Positions 18,050-26,130 of a DNA stretch of 64,000 bases are shown here, piece by piece; within the stretch, counting starts at the first letter, position 1; each line of letters starts with the position of its first letter. The stretch covers positions 1 through 64,000 of the forward strand of contig JAZRLM010000002.1 of the NCBI GenBank assembly GCA_045646865.1, in the 5' to 3' direction. This DNA is from SIG440 sp045646865. Its GTDB lineage: Bacteria > Bacillota > Clostridia > Monoglobales > Monoglobaceae. The translations under genes and the position numbers were made by a program. The notes beneath the pieces were generated by a model. The model saw only the letters and a list, made by a program, of their open reading frames with translations, was not told the DNA's origin and did not search any database.

Positions 18050-18167
18050 GAATTCGAAACTTTTTAGAAAAATTTTTTAAAAAGTTGTTGACAACGAAAC
18101 AAAATTGTGTTATTATGTGTAAAAAGTTGATAAAAACGAAACACAAACAAGAACAAGTTTCGAATTC
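18050..18167. promoter_or_regulatory. Operator-like repeats in the divergent control region
   Basis: GAATTCGAAACTT (18050-18062) and its exact inverse AAGTTTCGAATTC (18155-18167) bracket the promoter of the small gene. Two further CGAAAC cores stand at 18095-18100 and 18137-18142, so the three direct cores are 40 and 42 bases apart, close to four helical turns. The left outer site lies upstream of the repressor -35; the right one lies in the leader just before the small gene's ribosome site. These are the best candidates for the S24 repressor's binding sites. Confidence 0.65.
18088..18116 (+). promoter_or_regulatory. Consensus promoter of the 44-residue protein gene
   Basis: TTGACA (18088-18093), 17-base spacer, TATTAT (18111-18116). 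A CGAAAC operator core lies in the spacer. Confidence 0.85.
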
Positions 18168-18184
18168 GGAAAGGATGATTTTTT

Positions 18185-18319
18185 ATGACAAAGACAAAGT
18201 ACAGATTCAACAAAAAGAGATTTTTTAAATTTATGTTTATCGTATCTACATTTTTTATCAGCATTGTTGCCGGCAACGGAGATATTACCGGTGCACTTGT
18301 TTTGACTATGCTTATATAA
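18185..18319 (+). CDS. Small membrane protein, candidate S24-repressor target
   Basis: A 44-codon frame begins at ATG 18185 behind AAGGATG and a near-consensus promoter. The product has a basic N-terminus (KTKYRFNKKRFFKF) and one hydrophobic segment (FMFIVSTFFISIVAG), then a short polar tail ending LVLTMLI. It is not a family I recognise. Its divergent placement and operator-bracketed promoter recall SOS-induced small division inhibitors (YneA next to lexA in Bacillus, SidA in Caulobacter), or a membrane-active toxin. Expression is supported by regulatory signals rather than homology. Confidence 0.6.
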   Translation: MTKTKYRFNKKRFFKFMFIVSTFFISIVAGNGDITGALVLTMLI

Positions 18320-18323
18320 CCTG

Positions 18324-18668
18324 TTATTCAAAATTGTTAAATAGGGCTATGTAATCAGCCTTGCTCATGGGATGAATAAAGGAGTATTCTTCTGCCAGTT
18401 TTTGAGAAATAAGAAGGGTTTGGTCAGAGGATTGCATGTCAATGATATATACATCGGTGGGTAAATTTGATCTATTTGATATTTGCCACGCAAGTGACCG
18501 CACTATGCCCTCGATTGATTCTTCGGCGTTTTTTGCGGTGATTGCCAGATGCATATCGCAAAAGCTATCCTGTGTATGTGCTGTGGTTTTGTTCTTTTTA
18601 AGCAATATAAGAGGAATTCCCCAGACTATAAAACAAAAAAGCATTATTGATATAATTAAGCTTAGCAT
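18324..18668 (-). CDS. Small membrane-anchored protein with glycosyltransferase-like N-terminal fold
   Basis: The 114-residue protein has one N-terminal helix (LIISIMLFCFIVWGIPLILL) and a cytosolic part with the look of the first half of a GT-A glycosyltransferase: LAITAKNAEESIEGIVRSL, then DVYIIDMQSSDQT. It ends before any donor-binding DxD or acceptor region, so it is not a complete enzyme. A strong ribosome site (AAAGGAGG) stands nine bases before the ATG, which argues it is expressed. A GTTTCG core on its coding strand (plus 18719-18724) upstream may place it under the S24 repressor. It converges on the 44-residue gene. Confidence 0.65.
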   Translation of the reverse strand: MLSLIISIMLFCFIVWGIPLILLKKNKTTAHTQDSFCDMHLAITAKNAEESIEGIVRSLAWQISNRSNLPTDVYIIDMQSSDQTLLISQKLAEEYSFIHPMSKADYIALFNNFE

Positions 18669-18763
18669 AAATGTTGCCTCCTTTGTTAGGAGTATATGTT
18701 TTAAAAATAAAAGTGTTACGAAACAAAGAAAGTTTAAATTTAATATGGAAAGTTATTTTTGTT

Positions 18764-18812
18764 AGCCTATGTTTTTTGCGTAATAGCGAAACTTATAGGC
18801 TTTTTTATTTTT
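18764..18812 (+). terminator. Hairpin and T run with no clear plus-strand gene before it
   Basis: AGCCTAT (18764-18770) pairs with ATAGGCT (18795-18801), followed by TTTTTATTTTT. It points along the plus strand, yet the only plus gene upstream ends at 18319. It may end a long transcript of the small gene, or a small or antisense RNA. Its loop holds another CGAAAC (18787-18792). Confidence 0.55.
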
Positions 18813-18815
18813 CTG

Positions 18816-18844
18816 TTGACTATTGACGCAAAATGTTATATAAT
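18816..18844 (+). promoter_or_regulatory. Promoter of the DivIVA-like gene
   Basis: TTGACT (18816-18821), 17-base spacer, TATAAT (18839-18844). Confidence 0.85.
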
Positions 18845-18889
18845 TAACTAGTAAAATAGTATTTTTGTGTTGTTTTGGAGGTATTTTGT

Positions 18890-19465
18890 ATGTTTGTGCA
18901 GAGATTAAGAAGAAGATTATTTGGTTATAAAAAGGCCGACGTGTTTGCTTTTGTTACCGAGTTAGACCAGAAAGCGGCAGAAAAGCTTGCCGAAAAAGAT
19001 AAGCAGATTGATGAACTTAAGGCTAAAGTTGCTGAGCTTGAGGCAGATCGCAGCGCGGTTATTAATGCTTTGAAAGTTGCGGAAGAAAAGGCAACAGAGA
19101 TTGTTGCTGATGCAAGGGAAAAGGCTGATTCAATGCGTAAAGATGCCGAGCTTGAGATTCAGGAGAAGAAGAATAATGTTAATCGCGAAATCGAGATAAA
19201 GCGCAAGGCTATCAAAAGCTATTACGCAAATGAAAATAAAAAGATTGACCAGATTAAGGGCGAGGTTGAACGTATGCGCAAGGCATCTCTCGATGCTATT
19301 CAGAATTTTGAAAGACAGCTGCGCGAGGTTGAACGTCTGACCGAAAACAGCAGCTCATATCTTGGTACTGCTATGGACTATGCCCAGACAGGTGCGGCTC
19401 TTGAAAATTTCAATGATGTAGACCGCGAGATTCCAATTCATATTGTTGAATCTATTTCTGAATAA
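18890..19465 (+). CDS. DivIVA-like coiled-coil protein
   Basis: The 191-residue protein begins with a short RRRLFGYKKADVFAFVTEL segment, matching the N-terminal membrane-curvature-binding motif of DivIVA/GpsB proteins (FxGY-x3-DVxxF). A long charged coiled coil runs from about residue 20 to 145 (KQIDELKAKVAELEADR and following), and the tail is non-coiled. It probably localises at division sites or poles, which is inference from the family. The ATG at 18890 follows GGAGG (18877-18881) and is preferred over the TTG at 18875 that lies inside the ribosome site. Confidence 0.75.
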   Translation: MFVQRLRRRLFGYKKADVFAFVTELDQKAAEKLAEKDKQIDELKAKVAELEADRSAVINALKVAEEKATEIVADAREKADSMRKDAELEIQEKKNNVNREIEIKRKAIKSYYANENKKIDQIKGEVERMRKASLDAIQNFERQLREVERLTENSSSYLGTAMDYAQTGAALENFNDVDREIPIHIVESISE

Positions 19466-19533
19466 TTAAAGCACAAATACACAAATTAACACATAATATA
19501 AATAAGAGACATTTGGGTTTATGTCTTTAAAAT

Positions 19534-19566
19534 ACGCTTATCCGGTTCCGCTGATAAGCGTTATTT
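19534..19566 (+). terminator. Terminator after the DivIVA-like gene
   Basis: ACGCTTATC (19534-19542) pairs with GATAAGCGT (19553-19561) and is followed by TATTTT. A smaller hairpin AGACAT/ATGTCT precedes it at 19507-19526. Confidence 0.75.
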
Positions 19567-19603
19567 TCAGCATAGATGCGGAAAGAAAGGCGATGAGAAA
19601 TAA

Positions 19604-20752
19604 GTGAACGTTTATCTGGACAACAGCTCTACAACACGTGCATACAAGGAGTGTGCCGAGCTTGTGGCGGATGTTATGTACAATTCTTACGGTAATCCCT
19701 CCTCATTGCATCGAAAAGGTATCGAAGCGGAAAAAATAGTTAAAATAGCAAGAGAACAGATTGCGGATACAATTAAAGCTGCACCGGGAGATATTTATTT
19801 TACCTCCGGTGGAACAGAATCCGACAATCTTGCAATAATCGGTGCCTGCCGTGCAAATCGCGGCAAGCATATTATCAGCACTAATGTTGAGCATCCTGCC
19901 GTTCTTAACACTTTGCAGCATCTTGAAAAACGGGGATATACAGTTGACCTTGTTTCAGTTTCAAAAAAGGGTGCAATAGACACCGAAAAGCTGGCAAGAA
20001 TGATAAGAAAGGATACTGCGCTTGTATCCTGTATGTATGTCAATAACGAAATCGGAACGTTAGAACCGGTTGAAAAGGTTGGAAAAATCGTAAAGGCTGA
20101 AAATCCCTATACTGCATTTCACATTGATGCTGTGCAGGCATATGGCAAAATACCCTTTACGGCGGCTCAGACAGGAGCAGATTTTATTTCGCTAAGCAGT
20201 CATAAAATTCACGGTCCTAAAGGTGTGGGAGCCTTGTATGTAAAAAATAAAAATAAGCTCTCGCCTATTATTTACGGTGGAGGCCAACAGGATAATATAC
20301 GTCCCGGTACTGAAAATGTTCCCGGAATTGCAGGCTTTGGACTTGCAGCAAAAATGAGCTGCGACGGAATATCCGAAAAAGCAGAAAGGATGAATTACCT
20401 TAAAAACCGCTTGCGTGACGGAATAATAAGCCGACTTGATGATGTGGTGGTAAACACCCCTGCAGAGGGTGCAGCACCCCATATCCTTAATATTTCATTC
20501 GGTTATGTAAAGTCAGAAGTTTTACTTCATTCTTTAGAGGCGGAAGGGATTTACGTTTCATCAGGTTCTGCTTGTTCAAGCCACAAAAAAGGACCCAGCT
20601 ACGTGCTGACAGCAATAGGAACAGACAAGAAAATGATTGACGGAAGTATAAGATTCAGCTTGTCGGAATTTACTACCGTTGAAGAGATTGATTATACAAT
20701 CGAAAAGGTTGTTGAAAATGTTAAAAAAATAAGAAAGCTGCTTAAAAGATAG
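19604..20752 (+). CDS. Cysteine desulfurase (NifS/IscS type)
   Basis: This PLP enzyme takes sulfur from cysteine as a protein persulfide. Visible are FTSGGTESDNLAI, the PLP lysine in SSHKIHGPKGVGALYV, and the active-site Cys in SSGSACSSHKKGPS, located on a short loop as in the NifS/group I class. The 382 residues are the family norm. It starts at a GTG with GATGAG six bases upstream. thiI follows after 10 bases, so the persulfide is probably handed to ThiI for 4-thiouridine synthesis (a NifZ-like role), in addition to possible Fe-S supply. Confidence 0.94.
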   Translation: MNVYLDNSSTTRAYKECAELVADVMYNSYGNPSSLHRKGIEAEKIVKIAREQIADTIKAAPGDIYFTSGGTESDNLAIIGACRANRGKHIISTNVEHPAVLNTLQHLEKRGYTVDLVSVSKKGAIDTEKLARMIRKDTALVSCMYVNNEIGTLEPVEKVGKIVKAENPYTAFHIDAVQAYGKIPFTAAQTGADFISLSSHKIHGPKGVGALYVKNKNKLSPIIYGGGQQDNIRPGTENVPGIAGFGLAAKMSCDGISEKAERMNYLKNRLRDGIISRLDDVVVNTPAEGAAPHILNISFGYVKSEVLLHSLEAEGIYVSSGSACSSHKKGPSYVLTAIGTDKKMIDGSIRFSLSEFTTVEEIDYTIEKVVENVKKIRKLLKR

Positions 20753-20762
20753 GAGACAGTAA

Positions 20763-21938
20763 ATGCAAAAGATAGATTTGATACTTTTGAAATACGGTGA
20801 AATTGCTCTTAAGGGGCTTAACAAGCCCCTTTTTGAGGGCAAATTGCTAAATAATATTAAAAGCCGTCTTGAAAAGATTGGCAGATTCAGCGTTAAAAAG
20901 GCGCAGTCAACAATTTATGTAGAGCCTCTTGAAGACGGAATTGATATGGAGGAGGCAGTTGAAAGCCTTACTCAGGTTTTTGGTATTGTAAACATCTGCC
21001 CTGTTATGAAGTGCGAAAAGGATATGGAAAGCATTGCCAAAGCCGCAGTTGAATGTGTAAATTCTATGCGCACAACCGAAAAAACCTTTAAGGTTGAGGC
21101 AAAGCGCGAGGATAAGAAGTTTCCGCTCAATTCCCCGCAAATTTGTATGCAGCTTGGCGGCAAGATTCTGGAGGCGGTAAGAGATATTTCTGTTGATGTT
21201 CACAAGCCTGATATAATGGTTAATGTTGAAGTAAGGCAGGAGGCATATGTTTACACAAGAAAAATCAAGGGTGCAGGTGGTATGCCCATTGGCACAAACG
21301 GCAAGGCTACAATCCTTTTGTCGGGCGGTATTGACAGCCCTGTGGCAGGATATATGATTGCGAAGCGCGGTGTTGAACTTGAGGCGGTACACTTCCACAG
21401 CCATCCATACACAAGCGACCGTGCAAAGGAAAAGGTGATTGACCTTGCAAAACAGATGTCAAAGTATTGCGGAAAGATAAGACTTCACGTTGTTCCCTTT
21501 ACAAAAATTCAGCTTGCTATAATAGAAAAGTGTCCTGAAAATTATTTGACAGTTATTATGCGCAGACTTATGATGCGTATTGCAGAAAAAATCTCGGCAA
21601 GAGAAGGTTCTGCAGCCCTTATTACCGGTGAGAGTATAGGTCAGGTTGCGAGTCAGACAATGGAAAGCCTTGTTTGCACAGATAATGCGGTGAGTCAACC
21701 TGTTTTCAGACCTTGTATCGGTATGGACAAAGAGGAGATTGTGACAATTTCAAAGAAAATCGGCACATATGAAACCTCAATCCTGCCATATGAGGATTGC
21801 TGTACCATATTTGTTCCCAAGCATCCCAAAACCAAGCCTCAGCTTACAGAAATAATCGAGGCGGAAAAGGCTCTTGGCGACATTGAGGCGGCTCTTGATG
21901 AAGCCATTGCCGAAGAAGAAATTCTGGTGATTAAATAA
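20763..21938 (+). CDS. thiI: tRNA uridine 4-sulfurtransferase ThiI
   Basis: ThiI makes 4-thiouridine at position 8 of tRNA and, in some bacteria, supplies sulfur for thiamine. The N-terminal ferredoxin-like and THUMP domains (to about 165) precede the PP-loop domain with LLSGGIDSPVAGYM and the LITGESIGQVASQT segment. At 391 residues it lacks the C-terminal rhodanese domain of the E. coli enzyme, which is usual for Firmicutes that pair it with a dedicated desulfurase, here directly upstream. The next gene overlaps its stop by one base (TAATG). Confidence 0.96.
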   Translation: MQKIDLILLKYGEIALKGLNKPLFEGKLLNNIKSRLEKIGRFSVKKAQSTIYVEPLEDGIDMEEAVESLTQVFGIVNICPVMKCEKDMESIAKAAVECVNSMRTTEKTFKVEAKREDKKFPLNSPQICMQLGGKILEAVRDISVDVHKPDIMVNVEVRQEAYVYTRKIKGAGGMPIGTNGKATILLSGGIDSPVAGYMIAKRGVELEAVHFHSHPYTSDRAKEKVIDLAKQMSKYCGKIRLHVVPFTKIQLAIIEKCPENYLTVIMRRLMMRIAEKISAREGSAALITGESIGQVASQTMESLVCTDNAVSQPVFRPCIGMDKEEIVTISKKIGTYETSILPYEDCCTIFVPKHPKTKPQLTEIIEAEKALGDIEAALDEAIAEEEILVIK

Positions 21939-22414
21939 TGAAAAATATTCAGGAAACAGTTGTAGAACTGCTGATAAAACATGGGATGAAACTTGCTACC
22001 GCTGAAAGCTGTACTGGCGGGCTTATTGCACAAAAAATTACGTCTGTTGCAGGTGCATCTGAATGTTTTGATTGTGGTGTTGTTACTTATTCAAACGTGC
22101 AAAAACAGAAGTTATTGGGTGTTTCAACAGAAACTCTTGAAAAGTTTGGTGCGGTGTCAGAGAAAACTGCCCTTGAAATGAGCAAGGGTGTAAAAACGCT
22201 TAGCGGTGCTGATTTTGGAATATCGGTAACAGGCATAGCAGGCCCCGGCGGTGGCACTCCCGAAAAGCCTGTAGGCACTGTGTGGATTGGCATTTGTGGA
22301 GAAAATCTGCACAAAGCAGAAAAATTTCTATTTAAAGGCGACCGTCAGCAGGTGCGCGAAACTACGGCGCAGACGGCACTGAAAATGGTAGAAGAGGCAA
22401 TTTTAAATAAATAA
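21938..22414 (+). CDS. pncC: CinA C-terminal domain protein / nicotinamide-nucleotide amidase
   Basis: This 158-residue protein consists only of the CinA C-terminal domain, which deamidates NMN to nicotinate mononucleotide in PncC-type members. The signatures TAESCTGGLIAQKITSV and TGIAGPGGGTPEKPVGTVWIG are intact, with the Ser/Thr-rich active site. The N-terminal COG1058 domain of full CinA is absent. Its ATG overlaps the thiI stop, indicating translational coupling. Confidence 0.9.
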   Translation: MKNIQETVVELLIKHGMKLATAESCTGGLIAQKITSVAGASECFDCGVVTYSNVQKQKLLGVSTETLEKFGAVSEKTALEMSKGVKTLSGADFGISVTGIAGPGGGTPEKPVGTVWIGICGENLHKAEKFLFKGDRQQVRETTAQTALKMVEEAILNK

Positions 22415-22440
22415 AAAAGTGGCTTGCGCCACTTTTTATT
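22414..22440. terminator. Bidirectional terminator between pncC and tcdA
   Basis: AAAAAGTGGC (22414-22423) pairs with GCCACTTTTT (22428-22437) around TTGC. A and T tracts allow use in both directions. Confidence 0.85.
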
Positions 22441-23134
22441 TTATAGTTAAGTCTTTTATAACCTCGGATGCAATTATAAGCCCTGCAACAGAAGGTACAA
22501 AGGAGGTGCTGCCCGGCGTTCTTTTGCCCTCTTCTGAAATATTGGGTTTAATGGGCATTTCCTCGGAGTATACAACCTTAAGTGATTTAACGTTGCGGAG
22601 CTTTAATTCTCGGCGCATTACTCTTGCCAAGGGGCAGACAGAGGTTTTATATATGTCTGTTATTTTGAACTGTGTAGGGTCAAGCTTGTTACCTGTTCCC
22701 ATTGAGCTTATTATGGGTATTCCGACCTTTTCTGCACGAACAGCAAGCTCAATTTTTGCACTTACCGTATCAATTGCATCAACCACATAGTCGTAGCTTC
22801 CAAGGGGGAAATCATCTGCATTTTCGGGCAGATAAAATACCTGATTAGCATTTACTTTGGCATTTGGATTGATTGACAGAATACGGTTTTTCATTGCTTC
22901 GCATTTAGCCATACCGATAGTATCAACTGTTGCTATAATCTGGCGGTTGAGATTTGATTCGGCGACTGTATCGTTGTCAAACAACGTGAATTCACCAATT
23001 CCACATCTTGCCAACGCCTCACAGACGTGACCGCCAACGCCGCCAAGACCAAAAACCGCAACGTGTGCGGTTTCCAGCTTGTCTATATTCTCTTTTCCTA
23101 AAAGCATTTCTGTTCGAGAAAATTTGTCAGACAT
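22436..23134 (-). CDS. tcdA: ThiF-family tRNA threonylcarbamoyladenosine dehydratase
   Basis: TcdA activates t6A37 in tRNA with ATP and cyclises it to ct6A. The E1-like ATP site is clear: VAVFGLGGVGGHVCEALARCG, then LFDNDTVAESNLNRQI. The family-specific region VCPLARVMRRELK and PNISEEGKRTPGSTSFVPSVAG is also present. The 232-residue length fits TcdA, not MoeB/ThiF with a Cys-rich zinc site. It lies 13 bases after the ECF transporter gene on the same strand, but shares no obvious function with it. Confidence 0.9.
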   Translation of the reverse strand: MSDKFSRTEMLLGKENIDKLETAHVAVFGLGGVGGHVCEALARCGIGEFTLFDNDTVAESNLNRQIIATVDTIGMAKCEAMKNRILSINPNAKVNANQVFYLPENADDFPLGSYDYVVDAIDTVSAKIELAVRAEKVGIPIISSMGTGNKLDPTQFKITDIYKTSVCPLARVMRRELKLRNVKSLKVVYSEEMPIKPNISEEGKRTPGSTSFVPSVAGLIIASEVIKDLTIK

Positions 23135-23147
23135 ATTTTGTTCCTTA

Positions 23148-23708
23148 TTATTTCTTGATTTTTATTAATCTTATAATTACCGGAGTTAAAACAATATTAA
23201 GTACCATTTCAATAAGAAAATTAAAACTGAAAATGGTTACAAGAAAGGCTGTAACATTTCCGTACCACTCAATCAGGGTAGGAATAAAAAATATTATGCA
23301 GCCAAGCAAGAATACACCTGTATTTGCAATGGGGCTGATAATTGCCGCAAGGGCTGATGCAACCGTCTGGTTGACTTTTTTAAGCAGCTTGAAAATCAGC
23401 GCAGGGAAAAATCCGCAAGCAATACCTTTTGCAATAACGGTAATAAATGTTCCTCCGGCGGTAACAGCCCAGAATGGTGCAGCATCGCCCGTCAAAAGAA
23501 CGGTTACACCAAATACCAATCCAAGCCATGCGCCCATGCCCATACCGCAGCTTACAGCTCCGATTACGATAGGCGTAAGGGATAGTGTGATTGAGAAGGT
23601 TCCAAAGCGGATAGCCATACTGAGGTATTGCAAAACAATTACCAATGCAGTAAGAACCGCGCCAAGAACCAAGGTCTCGGTTGACATTTTTTTCGTTTGT
23701 GTTTTCAT
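23148..23708 (-). CDS. ECF transporter S component, probably for pantothenate
   Basis: The 186-residue protein has about six helices and the features of an energy-coupling-factor S component, including a short basic N-terminus (KTQTKKMSTE) before the first helix and alanine/glycine-rich helices (VLGAVLTALVIVLQYLSMA). S components bind a vitamin and share an EcfAAT module encoded elsewhere. Directly upstream on the same strand is coaX, the kinase that uses pantothenate. That pairing suggests a pantothenate S component (PanT-like), which is inference. GCAAGGAGG precedes its ATG. Confidence 0.8.
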   Translation of the reverse strand: MKTQTKKMSTETLVLGAVLTALVIVLQYLSMAIRFGTFSITLSLTPIVIGAVSCGMGMGAWLGLVFGVTVLLTGDAAPFWAVTAGGTFITVIAKGIACGFFPALIFKLLKKVNQTVASALAAIISPIANTGVFLLGCIIFFIPTLIEWYGNVTAFLVTIFSFNFLIEMVLNIVLTPVIIRLIKIKK

Positions 23709-23763
23709 AAAAATTCCTCCTTGCTGTCGTTCGCCAAATTGCGATACAACGCATAAAATTTTT

Positions 23764-23791
23764 ATATTATCCCTGTATGTCAGGGTAATAT
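23764..23791. promoter_or_regulatory. Hairpin between coaX and the ECF S component
   Basis: ATATTAtCCCTG and CAGGGTAATAT form a stem with a TATGT loop and a one-base bulge. There is no T run on either side, so a role in mRNA processing or translation of the downstream gene is possible. Confidence 0.35.
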
Positions 23792-23803
23792 ACGCACAAA
23801 TAT

Positions 23804-24568
23804 TTAACTGTTTTTCTTATATAAAATATTAAGTCCTTTAAGGAGCAGATTTTCGTCAAGAGTAATTTGATGGTTACAATGTGGGATAATGGTGGATGCA
23901 AGACCGCCTGTTGCATAAACGGGAAGCTCTGCGCCCATTTCGCTGTTGAAACGGTCAATCATACCGTCTATAAGGCAGGCATTACCAAAAACAACGCCTG
24001 ATTTCATACAGTCAACGGTGTTCTTTCCTATAACGGATTTCGGAGCCTCCAGACCTATCTGTGGGAGCTGTGCAGTTCCGCTTGAAAGAGCTTTCAAACC
24101 CATACCAACACCAGGTGCAATTGAAACACCGATAAAGGTACCTGTTTCGTCAATAACCATAATTTTTGTTGCAGTACCCATATCAATAACAAGTGAAGGA
24201 CTGCCGTATATATGATGTGCCGCAACGCAGGCGGAAATCAGGTCTGCACCGACACTTGCGGGATTATCACAATGGATTTTTATACCTGTTTTTATTCCGG
24301 GGCCAACCATAATGGGGTCAACACCGTATACAAACTTAATCGCTTTTTTCATTACCGAGTTGAGAGGGGGAACAACAGAAGAAATTATAGCACCTTCGAT
24401 AATAGACTTGTCCACATTATGAATGGCAAGAATACTGCGTATTTTGGTGGCATATTCGTCTTCGGTTTTATTGGCATTGGTTGCAATGCGTGCAACAAAG
24501 TTCAGTTCGTTATTAACAAAACCGCCAAGAACAATATTTGTATTGCCTATATCTATTGTAAGTACCAT
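23804..24568 (-). CDS. coaX: Type III pantothenate kinase
   Basis: CoaX phosphorylates pantothenate in the first step of coenzyme A synthesis and, unlike CoaA, is not inhibited by CoA. The N-terminal phosphate-1 motif is MVLTIDIGNTNIVLGGF. The DMGTATKIMVID motif (phosphate-2) and TKIxV strand follow, then the GKNTVDCMKSGVVFG and PVYATGGLA segments. Start is placed at 24568 because it opens the conserved motif and is preceded by AAGGGGA; a longer frame from 24619 adds unrelated residues. 254 residues is normal. Confidence 0.94.
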   Translation of the reverse strand: MVLTIDIGNTNIVLGGFVNNELNFVARIATNANKTEDEYATKIRSILAIHNVDKSIIEGAIISSVVPPLNSVMKKAIKFVYGVDPIMVGPGIKTGIKIHCDNPASVGADLISACVAAHHIYGSPSLVIDMGTATKIMVIDETGTFIGVSIAPGVGMGLKALSSGTAQLPQIGLEAPKSVIGKNTVDCMKSGVVFGNACLIDGMIDRFNSEMGAELPVYATGGLASTIIPHCNHQITLDENLLLKGLNILYKKNS

Positions 24569-24647
24569 AATTGAAAATCCCCTTGTGTTTAACATTTTAC
24601 CACACAAGTATAACATCAAATTTGCAAAAAATCAATAGAAAAGAAAA

Positions 24648-24673
24648 AAACAGTGTGCCGCGGCACACTGTTT
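24648..24673 (-). terminator. Terminator of the amino-acid ABC transporter operon
   Basis: A perfect 13-base inverted repeat, AAACAGTGTGCCG then CGGCACACTGTTT, is followed on the minus strand by a long T-rich run. Confidence 0.9.
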
Positions 24674-24680
24674 CGACATA

Positions 24681-25424
24681 TTAAAGGATACTGTGAAGGA
24701 ATTGCTGTGTTCTGGGATCCTGAGGATTTGTAAATATTTCGTCAGGAGATCCTTCTTCAACAATTTTACCATCAGACATAAAGATTACACGGTCGGCAAC
24801 CTCGCGGGCAAAGCCCATTTCGTGAGTTACCACAACCATTGTCATGCCCTCTTTAGCAAGCTCTTTCATAACATCCAGAACTTCGCCAACCATTTCGGGG
24901 TCAAGAGCGGAGGTTGGTTCGTCAAAGAGCATAACGTCGGGGTTCATCATAAGCGCGCGTACTATTGCAACTCGCTGTTTCTGACCGCCCGAAAGCTGTG
25001 CGGGATATGCATCTGCTCGGTCTGCAAGACCAACACGGTTTAAAAGAGCCATTGCCTTTTCTTCTGCAGCCTGCTTGTCCATTTTAAGAAGTTTCATGGG
25101 TGCAATAGTCAGATTTTTAAGCACGGTCATATGAGGGAAGAGGTTGAACTGTTGAAAAACCATTCCCATTCTTTGTCTGTGAAGGTTAATGTTGGTTTTA
25201 GGGTCGGTTATATCGGTATCTTCAAAAACGATTGTGCCCGATGTTGGCACTTCAAGCAGATTAAGTGACCGAAGATACGTTGATTTACCTGAACCTGAAG
25301 GTCCGATGATTACAACCACTTCACCCTTGGTAATATCTGCGGTAACACCGTCAAGGGCTTTGATTTTACCGTTATTATAGTATTTGCAAAGTTCTGTTGT
25401 TGAAATGAGTACATTATCTTTCAT
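24681..25424 (-). CDS. Polar amino-acid ABC transporter, ATP-binding protein
   Basis: This 247-residue ATPase belongs to the GlnQ/ArtP class. Walker A is GPSGSGKSTYLR, the Q-loop is MVFQQFNLFPHMTVLKN, the signature is LSGGQKQRVAIVRAL, Walker B is VMLFDEPTSALDPEMVGEV, and the switch His is in VVVTHEMGFA. It powers the permease encoded just upstream; the two genes overlap by 11 bases. Substrate class follows from the binding protein. Confidence 0.95.
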   Translation of the reverse strand: MKDNVLISTTELCKYYNNGKIKALDGVTADITKGEVVVIIGPSGSGKSTYLRSLNLLEVPTSGTIVFEDTDITDPKTNINLHRQRMGMVFQQFNLFPHMTVLKNLTIAPMKLLKMDKQAAEEKAMALLNRVGLADRADAYPAQLSGGQKQRVAIVRALMMNPDVMLFDEPTSALDPEMVGEVLDVMKELAKEGMTMVVVTHEMGFAREVADRVIFMSDGKIVEEGSPDEIFTNPQDPRTQQFLHSIL

Positions 25425-26109
25425 TTTTTCTTAATCTCCTTTCAAATACACCAAGGAGTTTTGTGAGACCTACAACCATAACAAGATAAACCACAGCTAC
25501 AAGCAAAATGGGGTTGATTTGGTCGTAAGTAGTATTTTTAATCTGGTTACCTGCTTTTGTAAGTTCCACAACAGCAACATAACCGGCAACAGAGGTTTCC
25601 TTAAGAAGAGCGATCATTTCGTTTCCTATGGCAGGCAGAATGTTTTTAAATGCCTGGGGAAGAATAATGAGCCACATAGTCTGAACCTTAGAAAAACCAA
25701 GTGAACGTCCGGCTTCTGTTTGCCCAGAATCAATTGCCATAATACCTGAACGGATAACCTCGGCAACATATGCGCCGGAGTTTACACCAAAGGTAATAAT
25801 TGCAACCCATGTTCCGTCTTTGGAATTTACAAAGATGATAAAGAAGGAAATAAGAAGCTGAACAACCACAGGAGTTCCACGGATAACAGTCAGGTACAAG
25901 TTGCACAGCATATCAAAGATTTTAAGCTTTTTGTTGCGGTCAGCAAAAACTTTGATAATGGCAACTATGGTTCCTATAACTATACCGATTAAAAGAGCTC
26001 CCACAGTTATAAGTATTGTTTTGCCAAAGCCTTCAATCAATGTTTTATAACGCTCGGCAACAATAAATGTGTTATATAATGTATCAAGCCATTTTGAAAG
26101 CCAATCCAT
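25414..26109 (-). CDS. Polar amino-acid ABC transporter, permease
   Basis: The 231-residue inner-membrane protein has about five helices and the HEAT/GltK-type permease core. The EAA loop, which docks the ATPase, reads EAGRSLGFSKVQTMWLIILPQAFKN. The TVIRGTPVVVQLLISFF segment is typical of polar amino-acid permeases. It probably works as a homodimer. It is separated from the binding-protein gene by a strong hairpin, and it overlaps the ATPase gene. Confidence 0.95.
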   Translation of the reverse strand: MDWLSKWLDTLYNTFIVAERYKTLIEGFGKTILITVGALLIGIVIGTIVAIIKVFADRNKKLKIFDMLCNLYLTVIRGTPVVVQLLISFFIIFVNSKDGTWVAIITFGVNSGAYVAEVIRSGIMAIDSGQTEAGRSLGFSKVQTMWLIILPQAFKNILPAIGNEMIALLKETSVAGYVAVVELTKAGNQIKNTTYDQINPILLVAVVYLVMVVGLTKLLGVFERRLRKNER

Positions 26110-26130
26110 AGTAAAAACCTTTCTCTACAA

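Noticed and set aside
18436..18765. A 109-codon plus-strand frame opposite the glycosyltransferase-like gene
   Set aside because: No ribosome site; the minus-strand frame has AAAGGAGG and a sensible protein pattern.
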